From contig NZ_KQ410728.1 of assembly GCF_001262505.1 (NCBI RefSeq), forward strand, positions 62,001 through 126,000: a stretch of DNA of 64,000 bases. The letters run 5' to 3'. This document shows positions 18,641 to 26,571 of the stretch, in pieces. The notes beneath the pieces were generated by a model. It was not told the origin of the DNA and ran no database searches. It was given only the letters and a program-made list of their open reading frames with translations. The stretch's first letter is position 1; each line of letters starts with the position of its first letter. A program made the translations under genes and the position numbers. This stretch comes from Shinella sp. SUS2 (GTDB lineage: Bacteria; Pseudomonadota; Alphaproteobacteria; Rhizobiales; Rhizobiaceae).

Positions 18641-19081
18641 ATGCGTTATCTCCACACGATGGTCCGCGTCAAAGACGTCGACCAGTCCCTGCATTTCTAT
18701 TCGACGCTGTTCGGCCTCACGGAAGTTCGCCGCTACGAGAACGAAAAGGGCCGATTCACGCTGATCTTCCTCGCCGCGCCCGACGATGTCGAAGCTGCGC
18801 GGGCGAATGCCGCCCCTTGCCTCGAGCTCACCTACAACTGGGACACCGAGGATTATGCCGGCGGGCGCAATTTCGGCCATCTCGCCTACGAGGTCGACGA
18901 CATCTATGCGTTCTGCCAGAGGCTGATGGACAATGGCGTCACCATCAACCGCCCGCCGCGCGACGGCCACATGGCCTTCGTGCGTTCGCCGGACGGCATT
19001 TCCATCGAAATCCTGCAGAAGGGCGAGCGTCTGCCGGCGGCCGAACCCTGGGTTTCCATGGGCAACACCGGCGCCTGGTAG
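18641..19081 (+). CDS. gloA: Lactoylglutathione lyase (glyoxalase I)
   Basis: Converts the methylglyoxal-glutathione hemithioacetal to S-lactoylglutathione. 146 residues, one VOC domain. Metal ligands fit His5 (YLHTMVRV), Glu in CLELTYN, His in GHLAYEV and Glu in ISIEIL. ATG 18641 is preceded by AGAGGA 7 bases upstream. The downstream 303 bases to the next gene hold no recognisable gene or repeat. Confidence 0.92.
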   Translation: MRYLHTMVRVKDVDQSLHFYSTLFGLTEVRRYENEKGRFTLIFLAAPDDVEAARANAAPCLELTYNWDTEDYAGGRNFGHLAYEVDDIYAFCQRLMDNGVTINRPPRDGHMAFVRSPDGISIEILQKGERLPAAEPWVSMGNTGAW

Positions 19082-19384
19082 GCAAATGCCGGACGCAAGC
19101 TCCAGGCAAAGCTTGCATCCTATAGATCCGTGCAACGATCATCGTTCCGCCGTATTTGACCGGAAATCTCTTGCCCATCCGGTCGATCGCCAGCGAGAGG
19201 GTGCTTTGGCCGATTTGGGCCGGATAGCCTCCCGTTCTGCGTTTCACGGCTTCACGCGCTTCGGCCTTTACACCACCGGCCGAAACGCTAACATCGCAGC
19301 AACCGCAGCCTGGCCCTATGGCTTTTCTCGATTGCGGTTGCGACTGTTTGAAGAAATGGCCCTATCGGCGGCAAGACCGAGGGT

Positions 19385-20749
19385 GTGAACGTCGAAAGCG
19401 GGGGAAAGCCTTTGCAGGACATGCAGGGAAAGTGGCCAGGCCTGAAGGCGCTGCGGTATGGATTGCTGCTGGCCGTGTCGGTCGCCACGCTCTCGGGCTG
19501 CGTTTCCGCAGTCTCCACTGATATGCGCGCGGATAACAAGGCTGCGCAGGAAAGCGAAGACACGGTCGCCGAAGGCAGCACGGACGAGACCACCACGCCC
19601 GTGGTGAGCGCGGGTGCTGCGAACGCAGATTCTTCCGCCGCCCTCGATATCGCGGCCGCCGCCACGGCGGACCAGCAGGTCGCGGGCGAGGCAACCGGTG
19701 ACCGGGCCGGCCTCGTGATGCAGCCGACGACGCTGAATGCCGGCAAAGCCAGCATATACGGCAACGGCAGCCAGGCCGTCGCGACCGGCAATGCCTATGC
19801 GACGCAGACCGCCGGCGCCAATGCTTCCGTCAACAGCCTCTATGCCAATACCGGTGCCGCGCAGACGACAGACCAGTCCGGCCGTCTGCCGGTCGAGGAC
19901 ATGCCACCGGTCGGGGCAACCGGCCAGCAGCCCCTCGCCATGCTCGGCGACGAGCAGGCGGAAATCACGCTGCCGGAAAACGGGCCGATTCCCAAGACCG
20001 CGCGAACGGCTCTTGCGGCGGAAGCCGCAACCGGCAATGCGGCCGAACTTGCGCTTGCGACGCCGGCGGACGATGGCGCAGCGGCCGTGCTGCCCGGCAC
20101 CACGGGTCAGGTGAGCGCGACCGGCATCAAGAAGGACGAGCCGAGAAAGACCGTGACGCTCGCCTCGCTCTTCGCGGGCAAGCGCGAGGCCAAGCAGCAG
20201 TTCGATGGCGACCGTTTTGCCGAGCAACCGCGCCGCGTGCTCAACCGGGAAAGCGCAAACACCACCCGCAAGGCCTCGCTCGGCACGCTGCCGGGCGTCT
20301 CGATGGCGAGCGCCATGTTCTCGACGGATCACTCCGAGGCCGACGAGGTCGAGGATGACGGCCCGCAGTTCAAGGAAGTCGCCTCGCTTGCCGGCCTTGC
20401 CCGCCTTGCACCGAACGGCCTGTGGCTGCAGACGGACAAGGTGCGCACCGGCTGTTTCAAGCCGGAGCTGCTGCAGGTGCTGAAGACGATCGAGACCCAC
20501 TATGACAAGCCGATCATCGTCACCTCGGGCCTGCGCGACCTGAAGGTCAACCGGACGAAGCAGTCGCTGCACACGCGCTGCGAGGCGGCCGACATCCAGA
20601 TTTCCGGCGTCAGCAAATGGGAGCTGGCGGAGTATCTGCGCACCATGCCGGGCCGCGGCGGCGTCGGCACCTATTGCCATACCGAATCCGTGCATATCGA
20701 CGTCGGTCCTGAACGCGACTGGAACTGGCGCTGCCGCCGACGCAAGTAG
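19385..20749 (+). CDS. Lipoprotein with C-terminal M15-like (DUF882/YcbK-type) peptidase domain
   Basis: 454 residues if GTG 19385 is used; TTG 19412 or ATG 19421 are possible later starts. Lipobox LSGC near residue 38. A long Ala/Thr/Gly-rich low-complexity linker (about 45-330) follows. The C-terminal domain (about 350-450) has VTSGLRDLKVN, SLHTRCEAADIQ (zinc His and Asp, S-x-H-x6-D) and VHIDVGP, as in M15 peptidases that trim peptidoglycan peptides. Inferred: envelope-anchored enzyme with a long reach. A strong terminator follows. Confidence 0.8.
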   Translation: MNVESGGKPLQDMQGKWPGLKALRYGLLLAVSVATLSGCVSAVSTDMRADNKAAQESEDTVAEGSTDETTTPVVSAGAANADSSAALDIAAAATADQQVAGEATGDRAGLVMQPTTLNAGKASIYGNGSQAVATGNAYATQTAGANASVNSLYANTGAAQTTDQSGRLPVEDMPPVGATGQQPLAMLGDEQAEITLPENGPIPKTARTALAAEAATGNAAELALATPADDGAAAVLPGTTGQVSATGIKKDEPRKTVTLASLFAGKREAKQQFDGDRFAEQPRRVLNRESANTTRKASLGTLPGVSMASAMFSTDHSEADEVEDDGPQFKEVASLAGLARLAPNGLWLQTDKVRTGCFKPELLQVLKTIETHYDKPIIVTSGLRDLKVNRTKQSLHTRCEAADIQISGVSKWELAEYLRTMPGRGGVGTYCHTESVHIDVGPERDWNWRCRRRK

Positions 20750-20791
20750 GCGGTGTCTCTAACCCTCTGTGATCGATACCTTTTCGCGTGG

Positions 20792-20825
20792 AGAGCCGCC
20801 CTCGGGGCGGCTCTTCATTTTTTTG
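20792..20825 (+). terminator. Rho-independent terminator of the M15-like gene
   Basis: AGAGCCGCCC (20792-20801) pairs with GGGCGGCTCT (20805-20814), 3-base loop, followed by TCA and seven or more T. Confidence 0.9.
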
Positions 20826-20845
20826 TCACAACAGCTTTTTCCGGC

Positions 20846-20874
20846 TTGCAGAAGGCAGGATGCCCTTCTATAAG
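20846..20874 (+). promoter_or_regulatory. Promoter of tRNA-Glu copy 2
   Basis: TTGCAG (20846-20851), 17-base spacer, TATAAG (20869-20874), 13 bases before the tRNA 5' end. Differs in sequence from the promoters of copies 1 and 3 except for the CGCCCACCGCAC leader. Confidence 0.75.
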
Positions 20875-20887
20875 ACGCCCACCGCAC

Positions 20888-20962
20888 GCGCCCTTCGTCT
20901 ATCGGTTAGGACGTCAGATTTTCATTCTGAAAAGAGGGGTTCGACTCCCCTAGGGCGTGCCA
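20888..20962 (+). tRNA. tRNA-Glu (UUC), copy 2
   Basis: 75 bases with encoded CCA (20960-20962), anticodon TTC, sequence identical to copy 1 (minus strand) and copy 3. Leader CGCCCACCGCAC is shared with the other copies. Confidence 0.96.
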
Positions 20963-21468
20963 CTCTCTCCTGTACTTACTGTAAAAAAACAAGCGATGCC
21001 GTGCTTTGGTGTGTCGTTTCCGCACGCCTTTCGGAACGAAGCATGGTTCAGAACGTTTAACTGTCACGGCTGCCATCTTACGCGGTCGGGCGAGAGGCCC
21101 CGTCGAGCTTGGCCCAGCGCTCCGGGGTCTCGAACCGCTTGGGTCGAGCCGCCCGCCCGGCCCAGCTTGCCGGACGAGCGGCTGCGTGTTGCCGACGGGG
21201 CAACGAAGCCGAGCCAACGGGCGACGCCGGGAGGGTCAACGGCGGCAACCTCAGGTCCTCAGCAGAAGAGATATGGGAAGGCCGATGCAGAATTGCCAGT
21301 GGTCAAATCTGGCTGGGCGGCAAGGCGTGGCTCGGGCGTCCGGCAGGCGGAGCTCCCTCGAAATGCGCTGGCTCCTATCCTTCACTCCCGCCTGTGAAAA
21401 ACTTCGCGCCGACGCGATTTTTCGTCTTGCGAATCCATGCGGTCCCGACTAGATAACGCCCACCGCAC
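20963..21468. other. 506-base spacer between tRNA-Glu copies; no gene recognised
   Basis: Open frames exist on both strands (for example 21006-21452 plus), but none has a recognisable domain or a good ribosome-binding site, and composition is Arg/Pro/Gly-rich as expected of out-of-frame GC-rich DNA. A small hairpin GTTGCC-GACG-GGCAAC occurs near 21187-21202. The last ~45 bases are the promoter of copy 3. Confidence 0.5.
21427..21455 (+). promoter_or_regulatory. Promoter of tRNA-Glu copy 3
   Basis: TTGCGA (21427-21432), 17-base spacer, TAGATA (21450-21455), 13 bases before the tRNA. From GCGGTCCCGAC onward it is identical to the promoter region of copy 1 at 16499-16530 on the other strand. 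Confidence 0.75.
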
Positions 21469-21543
21469 GCGCCCTTCGTCTATCGGTTAGGACGTCAGAT
21501 TTTCATTCTGAAAAGAGGGGTTCGACTCCCCTAGGGCGTGCCA
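21469..21543 (+). tRNA. tRNA-Glu (UUC), copy 3
   Basis: 75 bases with encoded CCA (21541-21543), anticodon TTC; identical to copies 1 and 2. The arsenic operon begins (in reverse) 266 bases downstream; those 266 bases hold no gene I can support. Confidence 0.96.
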
Positions 21544-21809
21544 TTCTCTCCTTCCATTTCGTGTTTGAAATCCTGCAGGATTCACGGCTTGCAGTGCGCC
21601 GTGCCGCTTTGCCGTACAACAAGCTTGTCGCCCGGTCGCGGCTGTCCCGCCGCTTGTCAGCCGGGAGAACGTCGACGATCTTGCGCTCACCGAAATAAGC
21701 AGGAAAATCAATGGCGTCGACAGTCCGCAACCTTGGCTTCTCGGCCATTGTCGCCTTAGCCGTCGGGGGTGGCGAAACGCGGCGGATGTTGGCCGGCGAC
21801 ATCCATGTG

Positions 21810-22538
21810 TCAGATCGACGTCAGCCGCACCCGCTGCTCCAGCTTGGCGGCGTCCTCCTTCCGCTCGCTGTAGCGATCGGTCAGGTAGGAAGAGGCGTCA
21901 CGGGTCAGAAGCGTGAATTTCACCAGCTCCTCGCAGACGTCGACGACGCGGTCGTAGTAGGATGAAGGCTTCATTCGCCCCTCCGCATCGAATTCCTGAT
22001 AGGCCTTGGCAACCGACGACTGGTTCGGAATGGTGATCATCCGCATCCAGCGGCCAAGGATACGAAGCTGGTTCACGGCATTGAAGGACTGGCTGCCGCC
22101 GGAAACCTGCATGACGGCCAGCGTCTTGCCCTGGGTCGGGCGGACCGAGCCGACGGACAGCGGTATCCAGTCGATTTGCGCCTTCATGATCCCGGTCATC
22201 GCGCCGTGGCGCTCCGGACTGATCCAGACCTGCCCTTCGGACCATGCCGACAGTTCACGCAGCTCCCGGACCTTCGGGTGAGCGGCCGGTGCCTCGTCCG
22301 GCAACGGCAGGCCTCTCGGATCAAACAACCGGACGTCACAACCATGATGCTCCAGCAAGCGCTGCGCTTCAAAGGCGAGGAGCCGGCTGTAGGATATGTC
22401 GCGCAGAGAGCCGTAGAGGATCAGGATGCGGGGGCGGTGCGTCGAAAACGGCGGCCGGAGAGCAGCCGGATCGGGCTTGCGCAGATGGTTCGGCGAGGCC
22501 GCTGGCAATGGTTCAGACAAGGCGCTGCCCCTTCTCAT
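21810..22538 (-). CDS. arsH: ArsH, NADPH-dependent FMN reductase / organoarsenical oxidase
   Basis: Oxidises trivalent methylated arsenicals; flavodoxin-like fold. 242 residues from ATG 22538. Signature features: [19 protein letters not shown] (FMN phosphate loop) near 48, [30 protein letters not shown] and [15 protein letters not shown]. An open frame extends to 22652 but ArsH proteins begin at about this point. Its start overlaps the end of arsC by 26 bases, so it is the last gene of the ars operon. Confidence 0.94.
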   Translation of the reverse strand: MRRGSALSEPLPAASPNHLRKPDPAALRPPFSTHRPRILILYGSLRDISYSRLLAFEAQRLLEHHGCDVRLFDPRGLPLPDEAPAAHPKVRELRELSAWSEGQVWISPERHGAMTGIMKAQIDWIPLSVGSVRPTQGKTLAVMQVSGGSQSFNAVNQLRILGRWMRMITIPNQSSVAKAYQEFDAEGRMKPSSYYDRVVDVCEELVKFTLLTRDASSYLTDRYSERKEDAAKLEQRVRLTSI

Positions 22539-22941
22539 CGAGAACCTGTTCGCCGTCTTCCTTCGCGAAGGAGCCCCGGTGCGTGTCGGGAAGGGTATCG
22601 AGAACGGTTTCGGACGGGCGGGCAAGGCGCGTCCCCATGGGTGAAACGACAAAGGGACGGTTGATCAGGATGGGGTCTCGCAGCATGGCATCGAGCAGCT
22701 CGTCGTCCGTGAGCGCCGGATTGTCGAGCCTGAGCTCGGCATAGCGCGGTTCCTTCTCGCGGACAGCAGCTCGGACGGTGAGACCGGCGCCGGCGATCAT
22801 CCCGGCAAGCTGCGCGCGTGTCGGAGGCGTCTTCAGGTACTCGACCACCCTGGGTTCGATCCCGGCATTGCGGATCATGGCCAAGGCGTTTCGGGATGTG
22901 CCGCATGCGGGATTGTGATAGATGGTAACGTCCATGGTCAT
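22513..22941 (-). CDS. arsC: Arsenate reductase, glutaredoxin-coupled (ArsC)
   Basis: Reduces arsenate to arsenite in the cytoplasm. 142 residues; catalytic Cys13 in [11 protein letters not shown], then EYLKTPPT and INRPFVVSP with the Arg residues that bind the oxyanion, as in the E. coli plasmid-type ArsC. Its ATG (22941) overlaps the acr3 stop as ATGA, and its end overlaps arsH, so translation is coupled on both sides. A second in-frame ATG lies at 22935. Confidence 0.95.
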   Translation of the reverse strand: MTMDVTIYHNPACGTSRNALAMIRNAGIEPRVVEYLKTPPTRAQLAGMIAGAGLTVRAAVREKEPRYAELRLDNPALTDDELLDAMLRDPILINRPFVVSPMGTRLARPSETVLDTLPDTHRGSFAKEDGEQVLDEKGQRLV

Positions 22942-23996
22942 GCGCTTTCCGTTGATATGTTTCGGGAGACGGCGGGTGAGGCCTCGTACCAGCCCTTCGA
23001 CCTGTTCACGATCCAGACGACCGACAGCATCACCGGGACTTCGATGAGGACGCCGACGACGGTGGCCAGCGCGGCCCCGGATTGAAATCCGAACAGGCTG
23101 ATGGCGGCAGCGACCGCCAGTTCGAAGAAATTGCTGGCGCCGATCAGGGCGGACGGCCCGGCGACACAGTGTTGCTCGCCGGATAGGCGATTCAGCACAT
23201 AGGCAAGGCCGGAATTCAGGTAGACCTGAATGAGGATCGGCACGGCGAGCAGGCCGATGACCGCGGGTTGCGCGATGATCTGCTCCCCCTGGAAGCCGAA
23301 CAGCAGGACGAGGGTCGCGAGCAGCGAGACGAGGGAGACCGGTTGCAGTGTCTCCAGCAGGCCGTTCAACCGCGACGAATTGCCATCCGCGGTTAGCCTG
23401 TTCCTCAGAAGCTGAGCGATGACGACCGGTATGGCGATATACAGGACGACGGAGATCGCAAGCGTGTCCCAGGGCACGGAGATTGCCGACAGGCCCAACA
23501 GCAGGCCGACGACGGGCGCGAAGGCCACGATCATGATCGCGTCGTTGAGGGCGACCTGCGACAGGGTGAACAATGGCTCGCCGCGGGTGAGGTTGCTCCA
23601 GACGAAGACCATTGCGGTGCAGGGGGCCGCAGCAAGGATGATCAGGCCGGCGATGTAGGAATCGACCTGGTCCGCAGGCAGATACGGTCGAAACAGCCAG
23701 CCGATGAAGAGCCATGCCAGGATCGCCATCGAGAATGGTTTGATCGCCCAGTTGACGAGCAGCGTCACCCCGATGCCACGCCAGAATGTCCCGACCTTTG
23801 TCATGGATCGAAAATCGATCCTGATCAGCATCGGAATGATCATCAGCCAGATGAGGACCGCGACGGGAATGTTGACCTTCGCGATTTCGATGGAGGCGAT
23901 GGCCTGAAACACGTCTGGCGCCCCATGCCCGAGAGCAACACCGACGATGATGCAGAGAAGGACCCAGACGGTCAGATATCGTTCAAAGGTGGACAT
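22938..23996 (-). CDS. acr3: Acr3-type arsenite efflux permease
   Basis: Inner-membrane As(III) exporter of the BART superfamily. 352 residues, about ten hydrophobic segments. Conserved LAAAPCTAMVFVWS contains the family's essential Cys; NDAIMIVAF and the C-terminal GASNFFELAVAAAI are also characteristic. Stop overlaps arsC start. A 250-base stretch with a broken reading frame separates it from arsR. Often named arsB in annotations, but it is not of the ArsB family. Confidence 0.95.
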   Translation of the reverse strand: MSTFERYLTVWVLLCIIVGVALGHGAPDVFQAIASIEIAKVNIPVAVLIWLMIIPMLIRIDFRSMTKVGTFWRGIGVTLLVNWAIKPFSMAILAWLFIGWLFRPYLPADQVDSYIAGLIILAAAPCTAMVFVWSNLTRGEPLFTLSQVALNDAIMIVAFAPVVGLLLGLSAISVPWDTLAISVVLYIAIPVVIAQLLRNRLTADGNSSRLNGLLETLQPVSLVSLLATLVLLFGFQGEQIIAQPAVIGLLAVPILIQVYLNSGLAYVLNRLSGEQHCVAGPSALIGASNFFELAVAAAISLFGFQSGAALATVVGVLIEVPVMLSVVWIVNRSKGWYEASPAVSRNISTESA

Positions 23997-24246
23997 CTAA
24001 GTTTTCCCTTGCAGGAGCAGCTGCCGTGCCATCCATTTTGCCGATTTCACGCGACACCAGCTCAAGCGCCGATTTATCGGGAAAGGTGAATGGTGAGAAC
24101 GGCAGTGTGGGGTTGCCCGCGCGCGGAAAGGGCACGCTGGAGATTCTGTCGGCCATGGCTGAATCCGTCGCCTAGATCTCAGACTCAGGTTTTGCGGAAA
24201 GGCGCTTGAGCGCCGGATACCTTTCGGAGATCGGGTTCGTGGTCAT
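23973..24246 (-). pseudogene. Interrupted small reading frame between arsR and acr3
   Basis: The frame begins ATGACC at 24246, overlapping the arsR stop codon as ATGA, runs 24 codons to an in-frame TAG (24174-24172), then continues open in the same frame, with an internal ATG (24156), for ~65 more codons into the first codons of acr3, ending TGA at 23973. Either a small gene broken by one nonsense change or two short ORFs. I do not recognise the product (TTNPISERYPALKRLS..., ...SSVPFPRAGNPTLPFSP). Confidence 0.4.
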
Positions 24247-24596
24247 GTGGGTCGCTCTTGCGGTTTGCAGCACGGCGTAAGTTCCGCGATCAACGGGGCG
24301 CAAAGCGCGGTGGAGCCGCCGCAGCAGTCTTTGAGAAGGAAGAGCATCAGTTCGCGAAGGCCATCCAGATTGGCTCTGTATATGATCGAGCGGCTTTGTC
24401 GCTCGCTTTTGACGAGGCCGGCTCTCGACAGGGTGGCCAGATGCGCGGACATCGTGTTCTGGGGAACGTCGAGCAATCGAGCGAGCTCGCCCGCCGGCAC
24501 CCCTGCAGGTTCGTGCCGAACGAGAAGCCTGAAGGTTTCAAGGCGTGTTGCCTGGGCGAGCGCTGCAAGGGTGTTTACGGCTGAAGAGGTTTCCAT
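24243..24596 (-). CDS. arsR: ArsR/SmtB family arsenic-responsive repressor
   Basis: 117 residues, winged helix (about 10-85; LARLLDVPQNTMSAHLATLSRAGLV is the recognition region). The C-terminus carries Cys91, Cys92, Cys99, Cys109 and Cys110; a C-terminal Cys cluster for As(III) is known in some ArsR types, unlike the helix-3 ELCVCDL site, which is absent. The gene appears to autoregulate and head the ars operon. No Shine-Dalgarno precedes the ATG (see promoter). Confidence 0.94.
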   Translation of the reverse strand: METSSAVNTLAALAQATRLETFRLLVRHEPAGVPAGELARLLDVPQNTMSAHLATLSRAGLVKSERQSRSIIYRANLDGLRELMLFLLKDCCGGSTALCAPLIAELTPCCKPQERPT

Positions 24597-24630
24597 ATAT
24601 CCAGAATAATGGATGTATTGCCTTTGTCAA
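24597..24630 (-). promoter_or_regulatory. ars operon promoter with overlapping ArsR operator; apparently leaderless
   Basis: On the minus strand: TTGACA (24630-24625), 16-base spacer, TATTCT (24608-24603), then GGATAT and directly the arsR ATG. The predicted transcript start falls at or next to the ATG. An inverted repeat ATCCA-TTATTC-TGGAT (24614-24599) spans the -10 box, as expected for a repressor operator. Confidence 0.7.
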
Positions 24631-24729
24631 TGCAGGCCGGATTGACCTTCCGCTGCCGGCGCCTGTTCGCGGTCCATGCAAAAAAGGGCAGCCAAACGGC
24701 CGCCCCTTGTTTTGCCTGTTGTGCGTTCG

Positions 24730-25170
24730 TTACGAGTAAGGCGAGACGCACTGCTGGCGCGGGCCGTTGTAGGGCTGGAACGTGTTGTCATAGGCGCGGT
24801 ATGACCGATAGCGGTTGGCGCACCAGCTCTGGTGCGATCCGCCACCCGCCTGCGGCTGATTGGCGATGGCACCGCCGATTGCAGCACCGAGGCCGAAAGC
24901 GGCGAGGGGATACCACCAGCCGTCCGAATGGCGGCGATAGCCCGGGCGATAGTCCCGATAGCCGCGATGGCCGTGCCAGCGCCTGTCTGCGCGCCGCTCA
25001 TACCGGTCCCGGCGATCGCGGCGCTCGTAGCGATATTGCACCTTCTCCACGGCAGAGGCCTCCGGCACGGGCACCCTTGCGAAGGTCACGGCCTGGGCGG
25101 GGATGACGGAGGTTAGCGCGAGCGCGAGGGAAAGCGCCCCTGCGGCAAGACCAGTCTTCAAACTCAACAT
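24730..25170 (-). CDS. BA14K family exported protein
   Basis: 146 residues. Signal peptide (hydrophobic 6-24, ending AQA). An Arg/Tyr-rich middle ([13 protein letters not shown]...) is followed by a short hydrophobic Gly-rich helix ([17 protein letters not shown]) and the C-terminal BA14K motif with two Cys, [16 protein letters not shown]...QQCVSPY. BA14K proteins were described as a Brucella immunoreactive, lectin-like 14-kDa protein. ATG 25170 follows a GGAAAGG. An upstream in-frame start exists but would break the signal peptide. Confidence 0.88.
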   Translation of the reverse strand: MLSLKTGLAAGALSLALALTSVIPAQAVTFARVPVPEASAVEKVQYRYERRDRRDRYERRADRRWHGHRGYRDYRPGYRRHSDGWWYPLAAFGLGAAIGGAIANQPQAGGGSHQSWCANRYRSYRAYDNTFQPYNGPRQQCVSPYS

Positions 25171-25263
25171 GGCAAAAACCTTTCCTGCTTCTTCGGAAGA
25201 AGAACGCGGCAAGGGCGGTGTGGTTCCAAAAACCTGACAAAAACCATGATTCCGTAAGGAAAA

Positions 25264-25312
25264 ACGTCAAAAAAAACGGGTTGGTCCGCCTTGTCGGCTC
25301 GCCAACCCGTTC
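25264..25312 (-). terminator. Minus-strand hairpin with U8 tract upstream of the BA14K gene
   Basis: Read on the minus strand, AACGGGTTGG (25312-25303) pairs with CCAACCCGTT (25285-25276), with an inner GCC/GGC pairing in the loop, then eight T (25277-25270). It is a good intrinsic terminator but lies upstream of BA14K with no minus-strand gene above it; it may end a small RNA or attenuate the BA14K leader. Confidence 0.65.
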
Positions 25313-25455
25313 CGGTAAAATGCGGATCAGGGTGTTCGGGGTACAGGGGTTCTCACCACAATCCGGCTGCATCTCCAGATCTCCTGTGTGAGCGATCATG
25401 CCCGAATGCGATTTTGCCGATTGACAGAATGCGCATCTTTTTTGACAATTTCCAC

Positions 25456-26430
25456 ATGAGCAAACAAGCGCCGCGGCAGGGGCCGCTCGACATCACGATC
25501 GTGCTTCTGCCCGAGTCGTCGATCATGTCGCTCGCCTCGGCGCTCGATCCGATGCGCGCGGCAAATCGTGTCGTGCCGGAGCCGGTCTTCCGCTGGACGA
25601 TCCTGTCGCCTTTGGGCAAGCCGGTGCTCCTGACCTGCGGTGTGGAAATCCGCGTGGACGGCGCCTTTGCCGATGTCACGAGCGGCGATGCGCTGCTCGT
25701 CATCGCCGGTTTCAACCAGGAGCGCCATGCCGACCGGACCTTCGTGTCGCGGCTGAAGAAGGTGGCGCGGCGGTTCGACGTGGTGGCCGGCATCGAATCG
25801 GGTTGCTGGCTGCTGGCGCGCTCCGGCCTGCTCGATGGGCGCGATGCGACGGCGCATTGGGAGGAGCTGGAGGATTTTGCGGCGGCCTTTCCGGCGCTCA
25901 ATGTCCGGGCCGACCGCTTCGTCACAGACGGGCCGCTCTGGACCTCCGGTGGCGCTTCGCCGACCTTCGACATGATGCTGCATCTGGTGCGCGAGCGATT
26001 CGGTTCGGCAGTGGCGCTCGATGTGGCGAGCGTCTTCGTCTATGACGAGGTGCATGCCGCGACGGATGCGCAGCCGCTCGTCTCGCTCGGCCGGCTGGGA
26101 GAACATCAGCCGGACCTCGCCGCAGCGATCCGCCTCATGGAACGCACGATCGACAGGCCGCTGACCATTGCCGCGCTCGCAAGGCGTCTCGGTTTTTCCA
26201 CGCGCAAGCTGGAGACGCTGTTTGCCACGGGCCTCGGCATCGGGCCGGGAAAATATTATTTGCGCCTGCGGCTGACGGCAGCACAGCGGCTGGTGCGCGA
26301 CACGTCGCTTTCAATCCAGGATGTGGCGCTGCGCAGTGGCTTCGACAGCCTTTCCGCCTTTTCGCGCGCCTTCCGCAATCACTTCGGCGCCAGCCCGCTC
26401 AAGCTGCGGGCCGAGCAGCGGGCCAAATAG
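25456..26430 (+). CDS. GlxA family transcriptional regulator (DJ-1/PfpI + AraC HTH), copy 1
   Basis: 324 residues from ATG 25456 (an in-frame ATG at 25429 is possible; neither has a strong Shine-Dalgarno). N-terminal DJ-1/PfpI-like domain (DITIVLLPES...; nucleophile-elbow position GIESGCWLLARSG) and C-terminal AraC helix-turn-helix pair (about 230-315; IAALARRLGFSTRKLETLF and IQDVALRSGFDSLSAFSRAFRNHFG). Homologues control quaternary-amine or arginine catabolism; the ligand here is unknown. No obvious target gene is adjacent. Confidence 0.88.
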   Translation: MSKQAPRQGPLDITIVLLPESSIMSLASALDPMRAANRVVPEPVFRWTILSPLGKPVLLTCGVEIRVDGAFADVTSGDALLVIAGFNQERHADRTFVSRLKKVARRFDVVAGIESGCWLLARSGLLDGRDATAHWEELEDFAAAFPALNVRADRFVTDGPLWTSGGASPTFDMMLHLVRERFGSAVALDVASVFVYDEVHAATDAQPLVSLGRLGEHQPDLAAAIRLMERTIDRPLTIAALARRLGFSTRKLETLFATGLGIGPGKYYLRLRLTAAQRLVRDTSLSIQDVALRSGFDSLSAFSRAFRNHFGASPLKLRAEQRAK

Positions 26431-26433
26431 AGC

Positions 26434-26465
26434 GCGGCCGGTTCCGGGACAGCAGAACCGGCCGC
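26434..26465. terminator. GC-rich hairpin between convergent genes
   Basis: GCGGCCGGTTC (26434-26444) pairs with GAACCGGCCGC (26455-26465) around a 10-base loop. No T-run follows, so it is only a candidate terminator between the GlxA-type gene and the BTLCP gene. Confidence 0.45.
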
Positions 26466-26571
26466 AGGGCCATGGTCGGGGACGGGGATTGGGGGACTGA
26501 CCGGGCCCTTTCTCGCGCCCGGCGGGGTCGCCGGGCAGTCTCGTCATACGGCGCCTTGCGGCGGCCGGAGG

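Noticed and set aside
20906..21217. Minus-strand frame ending in ESNPSFQNENLTS
   Set aside because: The C-terminal part is the reverse complement of tRNA-Glu and also appears at the third copy; it is a tRNA shadow.
20963..21468. Considered RNase P RNA, tmRNA or SRP RNA
   Set aside because: None of the conserved core sequences of these RNAs could be found, so no RNA class is assigned.
21503..21802. Minus-strand frame after the third tRNA-Glu as an integrase remnant
   Set aside because: It reads through the tRNA and shows no tyrosine- or serine-recombinase motif.
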